Assembly: GCF_001435845.1 (NCBI RefSeq)
Contig: NZ_CM003596.1
Span: 2,243,137-2,307,136, forward strand
From: Psychrobacter sp. P11G3
Lineage (GTDB): Bacteria > Pseudomonadota > Gammaproteobacteria > Pseudomonadales > Moraxellaceae
Reading direction: 5' to 3'
DNA length: 64,000 bases
Part shown: in pieces, positions 27,174 through 35,956 of the stretch
Layout of the letters: every line of letters begins with the position of its first letter
How positions within the stretch are numbered: position 1 is the first letter of the stretch
Notes under the pieces: generated by a model
Database searches by the model: none
What the model was told of the DNA's origin: nothing
The model's input: the letters and a program-made list of their open reading frames with translations, nothing else
Made by a program: the position numbers and the translations under genes

Positions 27174-27655
27174 AATGGCTTTCTTCTTCTTAAGGTTTAT
27201 AACAATATGGGGTCTGAGCAGCGGTTTTTAAAGGAGAATAAGGAGTCTTATCCTATAGTAGAAACGCTCTCTCGCTGCTCAAAGCATTAGTATATGAATG
27301 TACTATTTATTAAAAGTTAAGGCTTAATAGTAGCGGATAAAACTTACATCGTTATAAAAAACGCACACAGTATTCGATAAATTTACAAAGCTTTTCACGG
27401 TTAACAAACTCGTTACACGACCACCTAACAAAGCCTAACACTCAAGGGTACCAACACTGAGTTAAGCTGCTATTATCGTTCTTGAATTAACAAGTTGATG
27501 ACTTTCAAGTATTAGTGCTCAGTACTAATGAATGGATAGCTTTACAGCAATTTTTATCATTAGTTTTAACTTGATTGTCATCGAATAGAAAACCAATAAA
27601 AATACATTGAACTTTCATTCAATATAATAATTTTAAATAAATGACGGAGTAAAAT
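27174..27655. promoter_or_regulatory. uvrB/dps divergent region with a leader hairpin
   Basis: The gap holds GAGCAGCG at 27216-27223 and its inverse CGCTGCTC at 27273-27280, enclosing a small ATAAG-GAGT-CTTAT hairpin (27238-27251). Both lie 45-110 bases upstream of uvrB and could fold in its leader RNA. The right part, up to dps, is AT-rich with no firm promoter call; an OxyR/Fur type site could be there but was not identified. Confidence 0.35.
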
Positions 27656-28138
27656 ATGAGAGAACGTTACGCAAGTGGTATTTCAGACGAAACTGCGAAA
27701 AAAATGATTGATTTGCTAAACGCTAACCTAGCAAACGTTATTGATTTGACCTTAGATGGCAAACAGTGCCATTGGAATCTACAAGGCACCGGCTTCATCG
27801 GTGTGCATCAGTTATTAGATGAAACATCAGATCGCATCCTTGAAGTATCCGATACTATCGCAGAGCGTATTGTAATCCTAGGCGGTCAACCAAACGGTTT
27901 GGCAAGTCGCGTAGTCAAAGAGTCTATTCTAGATGACTACCCAACTGACATCACTGAAGTAGACCAGCATGTTCGCGAGCTAACTAGCCGTTATAAGAAA
28001 GTTGCAGAGACATTACGTGAAGCGATTGCTACTGCTGGCGATGCAGGTGATGAAGACACCGCTGACTTGTTTACAGAAGCTAGCCGTATCGTTGATAAAG
28101 ATGCATGGTTCATCGGCGCAAACGCACCGAAGAAATAA
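27656..28138 (+). CDS. dps: Dps family DNA-binding ferritin-like protein
   Basis: A 160-residue four-helix protein that forms a dodecameric shell, oxidises ferrous iron with peroxide and protects DNA in stationary phase. The ferroxidase-site signature is QCHWNLQGTGFIGVHQLLDE, followed by DRILEVSDTIAERIVILGG. The N-terminus is short but has the arginine-bearing MRERYASG that could touch DNA. Good GGAG ribosome site. Followed by a terminator. Monocistronic. Confidence 0.95.
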   Translation: MRERYASGISDETAKKMIDLLNANLANVIDLTLDGKQCHWNLQGTGFIGVHQLLDETSDRILEVSDTIAERIVILGGQPNGLASRVVKESILDDYPTDITEVDQHVRELTSRYKKVAETLREAIATAGDAGDEDTADLFTEASRIVDKDAWFIGANAPKK

Positions 28139-28176
28139 TAGCATTCAATTTGACTAGTCACTAAGCACTAGAGTTA

Positions 28177-28208
28177 TAAAAAGAGCCGTCATAGTTGACG
28201 GCTTTTTT
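28177..28208 (+). terminator. dps terminator
   Basis: GCCGTCA, TAGT loop, TGACGGC and a T tract, 45 bases after the dps stop. Confidence 0.9.
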
Positions 28209-28296
28209 GTGTTTGGCGTTTTGTTAATTTAAAAAGAATACTTAGAAGCATTCGATAAAACATACATATTACATGTTCAATTCATCAAACCCCAGA

Positions 28297-29385
28297 TTAA
28301 ATATTCTCTAAACTTAGTAGCTCAGCGTTAGGTTCTGACAGCGTCAAGATAGCCTCTTGAAAGACTGGGTTACCTCTGAATAAATTTTCAATCTCTTCAA
28401 ACTTCTGAGCGATATGCTCTTCTTTTTGATTGCCGGCGATATCTACTGCCGCCACCATAAATATCTTTTTTGGGCCAACCCACTCTAGGTGCAGATAGGA
28501 CACGCTATCGATATCTGGATGATTTAGCAGCTCGCTTAAAACATATTCGTGCATACGGTCAGTGACTCTATGTCCGACCAAGAAATCTCGGTTACGACTG
28601 ATCAAAAATATGGCGACGACGCCCAATAATAGACCAACAATGATAGACCCTAACGCATCCCAATATGGTTCGCCCGTATAAGCGTGCATACCCATAGCAG
28701 CAGCGGCAATCACCAAGCCGATAACCGCTGCTAAATCTTCAAAGAATACACCGCGTAACGTTGGGTTAGATGTATCTACGACATAGCCAAGTGCACTGAT
28801 ATCGAGCGCTTCACCATGTTTTTTACTTTGTCTGTAAGCCTGAACCAATGAAATCCCTTCGAGCACAAACGCCACTGCCAAGACGATAAATCCAATCGTG
28901 TAATTGGTCTCAGATTCAGCAGCATTCCATTCTTTGATACCCGTATAAATAGAGACAATCGAACCTGCCGTAAACACACCAAAGGCAGCAATCATCGACC
29001 AAACATAAGACTCTTTGCCGTAGCCTAATGGATGGCTCTTATCAGCAGGTTTGATGGACTTTTTTTCTGCGACGATCAGCAAAGTACCATTGCCAGCATC
29101 TGCCCATGAGTGAGCTGCTTCTGCAATCATGGAGGCTGAGCCTGTCATAAAGGCGGCAACTGTTTTTGCGATTGCAATAACTAGATTGGCCCCGACTGCA
29201 ATTAACACAGTGATCAGTGAGCCTGAATGCTCATCATTGGTTTCAGGGCTTTGATTAAGGGTATGTTTTAATTCAGGGTCATTTGGAATTTTAGGATTAC
29301 CTGCCCCACGTGCGCGAGGTGTTTGCGCCTTAGGAGAGGCTAGTAAATGGCGCTGGGGATTAGCAATAGATGGCTTTAGACTCAT
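28297..29385 (-). CDS. cation diffusion facilitator family transporter
   Basis: A 362-residue inner-membrane CDF protein exporting divalent metals (zinc, iron, cobalt or manganese) in exchange for protons. A cytoplasmic N-terminal tail of about 55 residues is followed by six helices. Metal-site motifs are seen at MIAEAAHSWADAGNGTLL (H and D) and in the FEDLAAVIGLVIA region; DSVSYLHLEWVGPKKIFM belongs to the cytoplasmic C-terminal domain. The N-terminal tail is longer than usual and basic, Pro/Arg-rich. Metal preference cannot be read with confidence. Confidence 0.9.
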   Translation of the reverse strand: MSLKPSIANPQRHLLASPKAQTPRARGAGNPKIPNDPELKHTLNQSPETNDEHSGSLITVLIAVGANLVIAIAKTVAAFMTGSASMIAEAAHSWADAGNGTLLIVAEKKSIKPADKSHPLGYGKESYVWSMIAAFGVFTAGSIVSIYTGIKEWNAAESETNYTIGFIVLAVAFVLEGISLVQAYRQSKKHGEALDISALGYVVDTSNPTLRGVFFEDLAAVIGLVIAAAAMGMHAYTGEPYWDALGSIIVGLLLGVVAIFLISRNRDFLVGHRVTDRMHEYVLSELLNHPDIDSVSYLHLEWVGPKKIFMVAAVDIAGNQKEEHIAQKFEEIENLFRGNPVFQEAILTLSEPNAELLSLENI

Positions 29386-29593
29386 GCTAGACTCACTAAA
29401 ATAACGTATTGATAGTAGAATTTTTCGCCGTAGATAAATGGCTTAAAACATACATCAGCTTAAAATAAGCGCTCTACAATATCAGTGTCTTTTTAGTGAG
29501 TCGTTGTATGAATTATTAATTCAATAAAACTAGATAATTTTATACAATTTTAGATAGCTTTGAATAACTTTAGATAGCTTTGAATAACTTGGG

Positions 29594-30154
29594 CTATTTT
29601 TCTACCTCAGCATTTTCTTCGTTCTCGCCAAACTGCTTATTAATCTCTTCGAAATCACAACTTGGACGATGTGAACTTTCCATACGCAGCTTCTTTCGTT
29701 CTTTAGCCGCATCAGCTCGACACTGTTGCATCTTGTTTTTGATATCGAGTGGCGGTGCGGATGTCGGTTTACCGTTGTCATCGATAGCCACCATCGTAAA
29801 GTAACAGCTGTTGGTATGACGAACAGTACGACCACGCACATCTTCTGCTTCGACGCGGATACCTACTTCCATTGAGGTATTACCAACATAATTGACACTG
29901 GCTGCAAAAGTAACAAGCTCGCCCACATATATCGGCTCACGGAACATCACCTGATCGACAGACAGTGTCACCACATAATTACCACTATAGCGACTGGCAC
30001 AAGCATAAGCGACCTGATCAAGCATCTTGAGCAAATCCCCACCATGCACATTGCCAATGAAATTCGCCATATCAGGCGTCATAAGTACTGACATGTATAG
30101 CTCATGGTTTAATGGTGCTTTTTTAGCAGTGGAGCTGGTATTGTATTGCGGCAT
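29594..30154 (-). CDS. acyl-CoA thioesterase (hotdog fold)
   Basis: A 186-residue thioesterase of the YciA/BACH type, hydrolysing acyl-CoA to free acid and CoA. The hotdog helix carries NFIGNVHGGDLLKMLDQVA, with N, HGG and D as the active-site set; TLSVDQVMFREPIYVGELV and EDVRGRTVRHTNSCYFTMVA follow. The last 35 residues are charged and probably exposed. AAGGA is six bases from the ATG. It stands downstream of the 174-bp inverted-repeat element. Confidence 0.9.
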   Translation of the reverse strand: MPQYNTSSTAKKAPLNHELYMSVLMTPDMANFIGNVHGGDLLKMLDQVAYACASRYSGNYVVTLSVDQVMFREPIYVGELVTFAASVNYVGNTSMEVGIRVEAEDVRGRTVRHTNSCYFTMVAIDDNGKPTSAPPLDIKNKMQQCRADAAKERKKLRMESSHRPSCDFEEINKQFGENEENAEVEK

Positions 30155-30283
30155 AATATTCCTTAATGGTTTGACACTTATTTATTATGTCTACCATTTA
30201 TACAGCAGGGCGCCGTATAGCACAAACGACCCTCTGTCATTAGACAGTCTAAATTGTGTAAATTGGTACTATTTAAACAGCGT

Positions 30284-30457
30284 TAGGGCGTGTCCTCATT
30301 TTAAAAATGGTGATAAAAATGAGATAAATTGCAGTCAAACAAGGAAAATAGCGCAGATAATATCGAGATATTAGTCAGCTATTTGACGCTGTTTGGCAAG
30401 ATTTAGCTATTTTTAACCCATTTAGATGACTATCGATTGAATTGAGGACACGCCCTA
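30284..30457. repeat. 174-bp MITE-like inverted-repeat element
   Basis: Fifteen-base perfect terminal inverted repeats, TAGGGCGTGTCCTCA at 30284-30298 and its inverse at 30443-30457, enclose 144 bases without an ORF of note. Inside are nested smaller palindromes (AAATAGC...GCTATTT around TAATATC-GA-GATATTA), so transcripts would fold strongly. Each outer end abuts TA, as if GGGCGTGTCC were the true end and TA the duplicated target. A solo copy of the left end is at 19612. Transposase-free; mobilised in trans if at all. Confidence 0.75.
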
Positions 30458-30477
30458 GATAAGCCAAGATATAGGCG

Positions 30478-30888
30478 CTAGCTTAACCAATGAAAGCGAT
30501 ACGCAAGCCATGCCACTATCGCACTCACTGAACCGGTCAAAATACCACCCCATACAAAGTCAACCAACGCCGTATCTAGCGTAAAGCCCTTATACAGCGC
30601 CAGATTGGTAAAGTCGTATGTGCCATAAGCCATCAAACCAATCAGCCCGCCAAGTAAGAAGATATGACCAACGGATGCGCCAGCTTTGATCTGCGGATAT
30701 AGAACCAAGATGCAAAGTGCCAATATATAGAACATATAGAACACGCCAGCCGCCATCATGTTTGGTTCATCGGCCAATAGATGCCCGATACGCGACTCAT
30801 AAAAGGCGCCTTTCATGGTCGTAAGCCAGACAGCATCGACACCCAAAAAGATAACCACAGCAGCGAGATAAATAAAAACGTAACCCAT
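30478..30888 (-). CDS. DUF2177 family membrane protein
   Basis: A 136-residue inner-membrane protein with four predicted helices. The family signature is seen at GVDAVWLTTMKGAFYESRIGHL near the N-terminus and GLMAYGTYDFTNLALYKG in the second half. The conserved Asp and Trp in the first helix suggest a function other than anchoring, but none is established. AGAGG precedes the ATG. It may share context with the fatty-acid-modification genes at 33-38 kb, since DUF2177 genes occur near Cfa-like clusters in other bacteria to my recollection. Confidence 0.85.
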   Translation of the reverse strand: MGYVFIYLAAVVIFLGVDAVWLTTMKGAFYESRIGHLLADEPNMMAAGVFYMFYILALCILVLYPQIKAGASVGHIFLLGGLIGLMAYGTYDFTNLALYKGFTLDTALVDFVWGGILTGSVSAIVAWLAYRFHWLS

Positions 30889-30927
30889 GATATTACCTCT
30901 TATAAAATGAATAAAAACGGATAAAAT

Positions 30928-31833
30928 TTATAGTGTTAGTCTTGGTTGAATAAAGTCTAAAAATGCCAAAATACGCGAAGATACGGCACTGTTTTTGTAA
31001 TAGACCGCCTGTATGGCTTCACGGTTGTTTGGTCTGACTATCGCCTCGGGCAATACTTCAACCAATCGTCCAGATTTCAAATCTTCACCAATCATAAAAT
31101 GTGACAGTAAAGCGATACCCTGATGATTTAAACATAGCTGACGTAAGGTCTCGCCACTACTGCCAGTCATATGAAAATTCAGTTTAACTGGAGTTTTTAG
31201 TGGCCAACTATTTAGTTTTGACGCATCGTTAAAGCCAATTAATTTATGAGTGCTTAAATCGTCAACATTCAAATTATCAATATGAGTCACTTCATTATGC
31301 TGGTGTAAGTATTCAGGACTGGCTACTAGCCGCAGCTTACTCTTACCCAATAGACGCGCATGCAGATTTGAGTCTTTTAAGTCGCCAATTCTGATAGCCA
31401 GATCTGTCTTATGTTCGAGCAAATCGATAATATTGTCATGCGAGGTAAGGTCGAGAGTGATATGTGGATACTGCGCTACAAAATCACCAACCAAAGGCGT
31501 CAGTTGATGAAAGACAAACGGGCTCGCGGCGTCAATCCGTAAATGCCCACTCGGCGCTTGTTTTAACAGCTTAATCGCTTCTTCACCGGTATATAACGTA
31601 TTTAAACTCTCACGCGCATATCTTATAAAGACATGCCCTTCCTCCGTCAGCTCCAAACGCCGTGTCGTTCTATTTAGCAGCGTGCATTGCAGTGTATCTT
31701 CGAGTCTGGACACTGCACGAGATACTTTAGCTACTTGCTGATTCAATAAGTTGGCAGCGCCAGTAAAGCTGCCCGTGTCTACTACCGTCAAAAATATCTC
31801 TATGTCTTCTGTTTTAGCATGTCCCATCATCAT
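30928..31833 (-). CDS. LysR family transcriptional regulator
   Basis: A 301-residue LysR regulator: N-terminal winged HTH (about residues 5-65, FLTVVDTGSFTGAANLLNQ ... RAVSRLEDTLQC) and a periplasmic-binding-protein-like effector domain. The LNRTTRRLELTEEG segment is typical of the CrgA/DsdC-like branch with MFS targets. Three consecutive ATGs occur at the start; AAAGG suits the first or second. It is divergent from the efflux gene at 31939 with only 105 bases between, so it very likely controls it. Confidence 0.9.
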   Translation of the reverse strand: MMMGHAKTEDIEIFLTVVDTGSFTGAANLLNQQVAKVSRAVSRLEDTLQCTLLNRTTRRLELTEEGHVFIRYARESLNTLYTGEEAIKLLKQAPSGHLRIDAASPFVFHQLTPLVGDFVAQYPHITLDLTSHDNIIDLLEHKTDLAIRIGDLKDSNLHARLLGKSKLRLVASPEYLHQHNEVTHIDNLNVDDLSTHKLIGFNDASKLNSWPLKTPVKLNFHMTGSSGETLRQLCLNHQGIALLSHFMIGEDLKSGRLVEVLPEAIVRPNNREAIQAVYYKNSAVSSRILAFLDFIQPRLTL

Positions 31834-31938
31834 GATTACCTTTACAAAATTGACAAAGGTATTTTGTCATTTGTGCTGTTTTTTGCAAATTATAAATCGG
31901 TCAAACTACGCGCATCATTTAATTATTAGGATGTCGTT

Positions 31939-33111
31939 ATGCCACTCGCTTTATGGGCGCTTACTCTAAGCGCATTTGCAATTGGGACAACCGAATTTGT
32001 CATCGTTGGATTGGTACCAACTATTGCCACCGATCTGGGCGTGAGCTTACCTTCAGCAGGGTTGCTCGTTAGCCTATATGCTGTCGGTGTTGCCATCGGT
32101 GCCCCTATACTTACCGCACTCACTGGCCGCTGGAATCGCAAAATCGTACTGATGAGCCTAATGGGTCTGTTTGTCATCGGCAACTTGCTGGCTTGGCAAG
32201 CACCCAGTTATGAAACCCTAATACTTGCCCGTATCTTGACTGGTCTAGCGCATGGTGTGTTTTTCTCTATTGGTTCCATGATTGCTACCAGTCTTGTCAG
32301 TAAAGAAAAAGAAGCCAGCGCGATTGCCATTATGTTTACTGGGCTTACCGTGGCGCTCGTCACTGGCGTACCTCTTGGTACATGGATTGGACAGCATTTT
32401 GGCTGGCGCGCTACGTTTTTGGTCGTCTCAGTACTGGGTTTAATCGCTTTAATTGGTAGCGCCATATTAGTACCAAAAAACCTAAAAAAATCTATCCCTG
32501 CAACGTTCAAAGAGCAATTACAAGTCATTGTAAAACCACAGCTACTACTGGTTTATCTAATGACTATCCTTGGTTATGGCGGTACGTTTACGGCATTTAC
32601 CTACCTAGCACCTATCTTAGAGCAGCAAACCAAATTTGCACCATCAGCCATTGGGCTCATCATGCTCGTATATGGCGTGTCCGTTGCTATCGGTAATATC
32701 TGGGGCGGAAAACTTGCAGATAAACGCGGCCCTATTAGTGCGCTTAGCATTATATTTAGCGCCTTAAGTGTCATTCTTTTATTGTTCACCTTTACTATGC
32801 AATCCAAAATTGCTGCTGTGCTGACTATTTTGGTATGGGGTGCTTTCGCCTTTGGTAATGTACCGGGTCTACAGATCTACGTAGTCAAGCAAGCTGAAAA
32901 ATATACGCCGAACGCTGTCGATGTCGCTTCTGGCTTAAACATTGCTGCCTTCAATATCGGTATTGCACTAGGCTCAATCATCGGTGGTAGCGTGGTTGAA
33001 AATATGTCATTGCAAGACACAGCTTGGATCGGCGCTGTTATCTCTTTAATGGCATTAGCGGTCACACGCTATTCAGGTCTGCGTGATAAGCGTGCTCTGC
33101 AAGCATCATAG
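31939..33111 (+). CDS. MFS transporter, AraJ/sugar-efflux-like (DHA1 family)
   Basis: A 390-residue, 12-helix major facilitator. The opening ALTLSAFAIGTTEFVIVGLVP is the classic signature of the AraJ/YdhP/sugar efflux branch; GRWNRKIVL is the loop 2-3 motif A and ARILTGLAHGVFFSIG is motif B with the arginine. It probably expels arabinose-like sugars, purine ribosides or small drugs; the family is broad. TAGGA precedes the ATG. The divergent LysR gene is the presumed regulator. Confidence 0.9.
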   Translation: MPLALWALTLSAFAIGTTEFVIVGLVPTIATDLGVSLPSAGLLVSLYAVGVAIGAPILTALTGRWNRKIVLMSLMGLFVIGNLLAWQAPSYETLILARILTGLAHGVFFSIGSMIATSLVSKEKEASAIAIMFTGLTVALVTGVPLGTWIGQHFGWRATFLVVSVLGLIALIGSAILVPKNLKKSIPATFKEQLQVIVKPQLLLVYLMTILGYGGTFTAFTYLAPILEQQTKFAPSAIGLIMLVYGVSVAIGNIWGGKLADKRGPISALSIIFSALSVILLLFTFTMQSKIAAVLTILVWGAFAFGNVPGLQIYVVKQAEKYTPNAVDVASGLNIAAFNIGIALGSIIGGSVVENMSLQDTAWIGAVISLMALAVTRYSGLRDKRALQAS

Positions 33112-33227
33112 AACTTTTTAATATACAACCTTTCAATGTATAACCTCTCAACAGATGGGTCTCAAACTGTCTATACAGTATGAGACCCTATGAATGTTAT
33201 GAACAAACCATATCTATATCACCTAAC

Positions 33228-34682
33228 TTATACCGATACTTTGTCTAACGTATCTGCATCGTTAAAGACAGTCTCATCGTTCAAAACTGTTTTATGATTT
33301 AAGACGGCAGATGGCAGATCAGAAAAATGTAGCGTATCAATGTTGTTAGGCTTCACCGCAGTAACTTGTACCACACCGATCGTGCGCTCCAAAAACCCAC
33401 CCTCGCAATAGCAAAAGTAAAACTCCCATAGGCGGATAAAGGCATCGTCATAGCCAAGCGCTTGAATCTCTGCACGCTGTGCCATAAACGCAGCACGCCA
33501 GTCACGCAGCGTGTACGCATAATCAAAGCCATAATCATGTAATTGTTTGACGACCATATCGGTCTGCTCAGTAAATTGTGTCGTCAGCTCTTGGTTTGAG
33601 AGCAGACAACCACCTGGGAAAATATGCGTTTGGATAAAATCGACTGAATCGATATAGTCTTGATAATTCTGATCGTTAAAGGTGATAGCCTGTAATACCA
33701 TAAGACCTGTTGGCTTGAGTAAGCTATTACACTTAGCAAAGAAAGTCGGTAGATACTCATGCCCCACCGCTTCAATCATCTCGATACTGACTAGCTTGTC
33801 ATATTGACCTGTCAACTCGCGGTAATCTTGCTTGAGCAGTGTGATTTTGTCAGACAGTCCTGCCGCCTCGACTCGTCGCTGTGCTTCATCATACTGGGCA
33901 TCAGAGATAGTCGTGGTAGTCACATGGCAGCCGTAATGCTTGGCCGCAAAAATAGCAAAACCGCCCCACCCTGTACCAATTTCGATCACATTATCATCAG
34001 CGCTAAGCTGTAAACGTTGGCATATGAGCGATAATTTGTGCTGCTGAGCATCACTGAGCGTCACGTCAGGCGTAGGATAAACTGCTGATGAGTACATCAT
34101 CGTATCGTCCAAAAACCGCTCATACATATCGTTGCCCAAATCATAATGCGCTAGGATATTGGATTTGGAGCCAGATTTGTCATTGCTACGCAGCTGATGC
34201 TTCGCTTTTTCAAATGCTTTACTAATACCAGCAAAACGATTCTCTAGTTTATTGAGCACTGCTAAGTTACGAGCGGCCAAACGAATCAAACCTGTCAGAT
34301 CATCCGTACCCCACTCACTATCGATATAACTGTCTGCTAGCGCGATAGAGCCACCAAGTAATAGCTGACGATAGACAGCAGGATCATGAATTTGTAATGT
34401 CACATGTAGCGAATGGCGACCAACTGCCGAGCTACTAGCGTCATTAGTAGCTACTTTACCAAAACTACTTGCCTTAGGTTCCTGCTCGTCAAATGTTTCA
34501 ATCAGCGTGAGGCTACCAAACTGAACGTGCTGTAACGCACGAAAGATAAGTTTTCTCGCTAAGTGATTCACACTATTGCTGACTGGCTGTAGTACAGCAC
34601 TTTCATTAACTACTTTGCTCACACGAGCAGTTAATTTTTCTAGTTTTGTGACAGGTGCTCGATCGGTCGGTCGTGCTGGCAT
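33228..34682 (-). CDS. cyclopropane-fatty-acyl-phospholipid synthase-like methyltransferase
   Basis: A 484-residue SAM-dependent enzyme of the Cfa family, which modifies double bonds in membrane phospholipid acyl chains. The N-terminal ~165 residues are the SCP2-like lipid domain (GGSIALADSYIDSEW); the catalytic part has SNILAHYDLGNDMYERFLDD, the SAM motif VIEIGTGWGGFAIFAA, SIEMIEAVGHEYLPTFF and a C-terminal WEFYFCYCEGGFLERTIG. It is larger than E. coli Cfa (382 residues). It ends a run that includes DUF1365, an FAD amine oxidase and an SDR; in that setting such genes may make cyclopropane or methylated/furan acyl chains rather than plain cyclopropane. Confidence 0.85.
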   Translation of the reverse strand: MPARPTDRAPVTKLEKLTARVSKVVNESAVLQPVSNSVNHLARKLIFRALQHVQFGSLTLIETFDEQEPKASSFGKVATNDASSSAVGRHSLHVTLQIHDPAVYRQLLLGGSIALADSYIDSEWGTDDLTGLIRLAARNLAVLNKLENRFAGISKAFEKAKHQLRSNDKSGSKSNILAHYDLGNDMYERFLDDTMMYSSAVYPTPDVTLSDAQQHKLSLICQRLQLSADDNVIEIGTGWGGFAIFAAKHYGCHVTTTTISDAQYDEAQRRVEAAGLSDKITLLKQDYRELTGQYDKLVSIEMIEAVGHEYLPTFFAKCNSLLKPTGLMVLQAITFNDQNYQDYIDSVDFIQTHIFPGGCLLSNQELTTQFTEQTDMVVKQLHDYGFDYAYTLRDWRAAFMAQRAEIQALGYDDAFIRLWEFYFCYCEGGFLERTIGVVQVTAVKPNNIDTLHFSDLPSAVLNHKTVLNDETVFNDADTLDKVSV

Positions 34683-34816
34683 CGTATATTTATCCTTGTT
34701 TAAATGCTTTGTTTTTTAGTGATTCATTTTTAGTATTACATTGACAAAATTTTTGGATTGTTGGTATTTGAAAATTGCTGTAACTACAAAACGTCTTTTT
34801 GACTAGTATTTTTCTG

Positions 34817-35872
34817 CTAGCTGCTTTCCTTCTGTCTACTTTTCTGATGGCCGCTTTTCTGTTGACTGTCGGCCAATTTTTCATCGTAGTTGATATACGG
34901 CACTTTTTTTATCACATAGAGCTTAAACGCATGCCAATAAATACGGGTTAATGACGTCATATTCATCAAAGGGTTCTTTCGCAAGCTATGACGAACAGCC
35001 TCTTCTGTCATCGGTACGCCTGATATCTTTATGCCAGTTTTTAAAACTTCACCGCGCTCATCGCTGATATTGATAGCGATACGCACTTGTAAGCCAATAT
35101 TAGGATGCTCATCCATTTTTGTACCTTTTACCGTGACCTGCCAGCGGTACAGCTGATCGATAGGGTTAAAAGGTGATACGTGAAAATCCTTGTCATGACA
35201 AAAATCAGTATCCTCTCCTTCTAAAAGAAATCCGTAGTAATGGCGCTTGTCCCATGGCGTATTAGACACTTCAGCCATCAGATGAGTTGGCGTTTGCTGC
35301 GCATCAAACCCTAAGTAAAAATTAACTGGGCTAAAATACATGCCCGCATTACGGCAGACAAGCAATCCCAACATATCGCCTTCAGGTGCGCTTCCCGCAT
35401 ATCTCTCAAATGCTCGGCTTAGACGTTTTTCTAGTGCTTGAACAGACTGTACATTACTGCCACGTTTTTTATCATTACTTAGGCTATTAGCACTCTGTAG
35501 GTCAGTATGCTGTAGCTCAATATGCTGTAGATAGTCATCAGCACAGAATTGTTGTAGCGCTTTTTTCTTTGCTGAAAATAGAGGCAGACCTTTTGCTAGT
35601 AGCTTTTTCGGTAATACTTTACGTAATGGTAACTTTCCTAAAACTGTACTCTCATCAAATGCTGCTGTACTAATTTCAGGAAGTTCCTGTCCTGCCGCTA
35701 GTGCGCTAATATTGACGCCCCAATAGCGATAAGGGTAGACGAATTTATTCACACTAGGTAGCAGCCGACTGTGCCATGTCGTACCCTCAAACAGCTGATG
35801 CGGCAATGCAGTGGTATCATAAGAATACTCATGACTTGGCATAGCATTGGTATCTTGAGCGGACGTGGTCAT
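34817..35872 (-). CDS. DUF1365 domain protein
   Basis: A 351-residue protein of the DUF1365 family, always seen with Cfa-like and FAD amine-oxidase-like genes. Domain landmarks: VYPYRYWGVNI and the WDKRHYYGFLLEG segment, then FHVSPFNPIDQLYRW and an SLRKNPLMNMTSLTRIYWHAF tail. There is an insertion of about 60 basic residues (100-160) with KK-rich stretches that most members lack. No membrane helix is certain. AAGAG precedes the ATG. Its reaction is not established; gene context suggests membrane lipid modification. Confidence 0.85.
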   Translation of the reverse strand: MTTSAQDTNAMPSHEYSYDTTALPHQLFEGTTWHSRLLPSVNKFVYPYRYWGVNISALAAGQELPEISTAAFDESTVLGKLPLRKVLPKKLLAKGLPLFSAKKKALQQFCADDYLQHIELQHTDLQSANSLSNDKKRGSNVQSVQALEKRLSRAFERYAGSAPEGDMLGLLVCRNAGMYFSPVNFYLGFDAQQTPTHLMAEVSNTPWDKRHYYGFLLEGEDTDFCHDKDFHVSPFNPIDQLYRWQVTVKGTKMDEHPNIGLQVRIAINISDERGEVLKTGIKISGVPMTEEAVRHSLRKNPLMNMTSLTRIYWHAFKLYVIKKVPYINYDEKLADSQQKSGHQKSRQKESS

Positions 35873-35956
35873 AAATAGTCTCTTGGGTAACGGCGTACTT
35901 TTTATATAGCGAATCTTTCAAAACACTTAGAATACATAACGGCATTAATCGTCATA

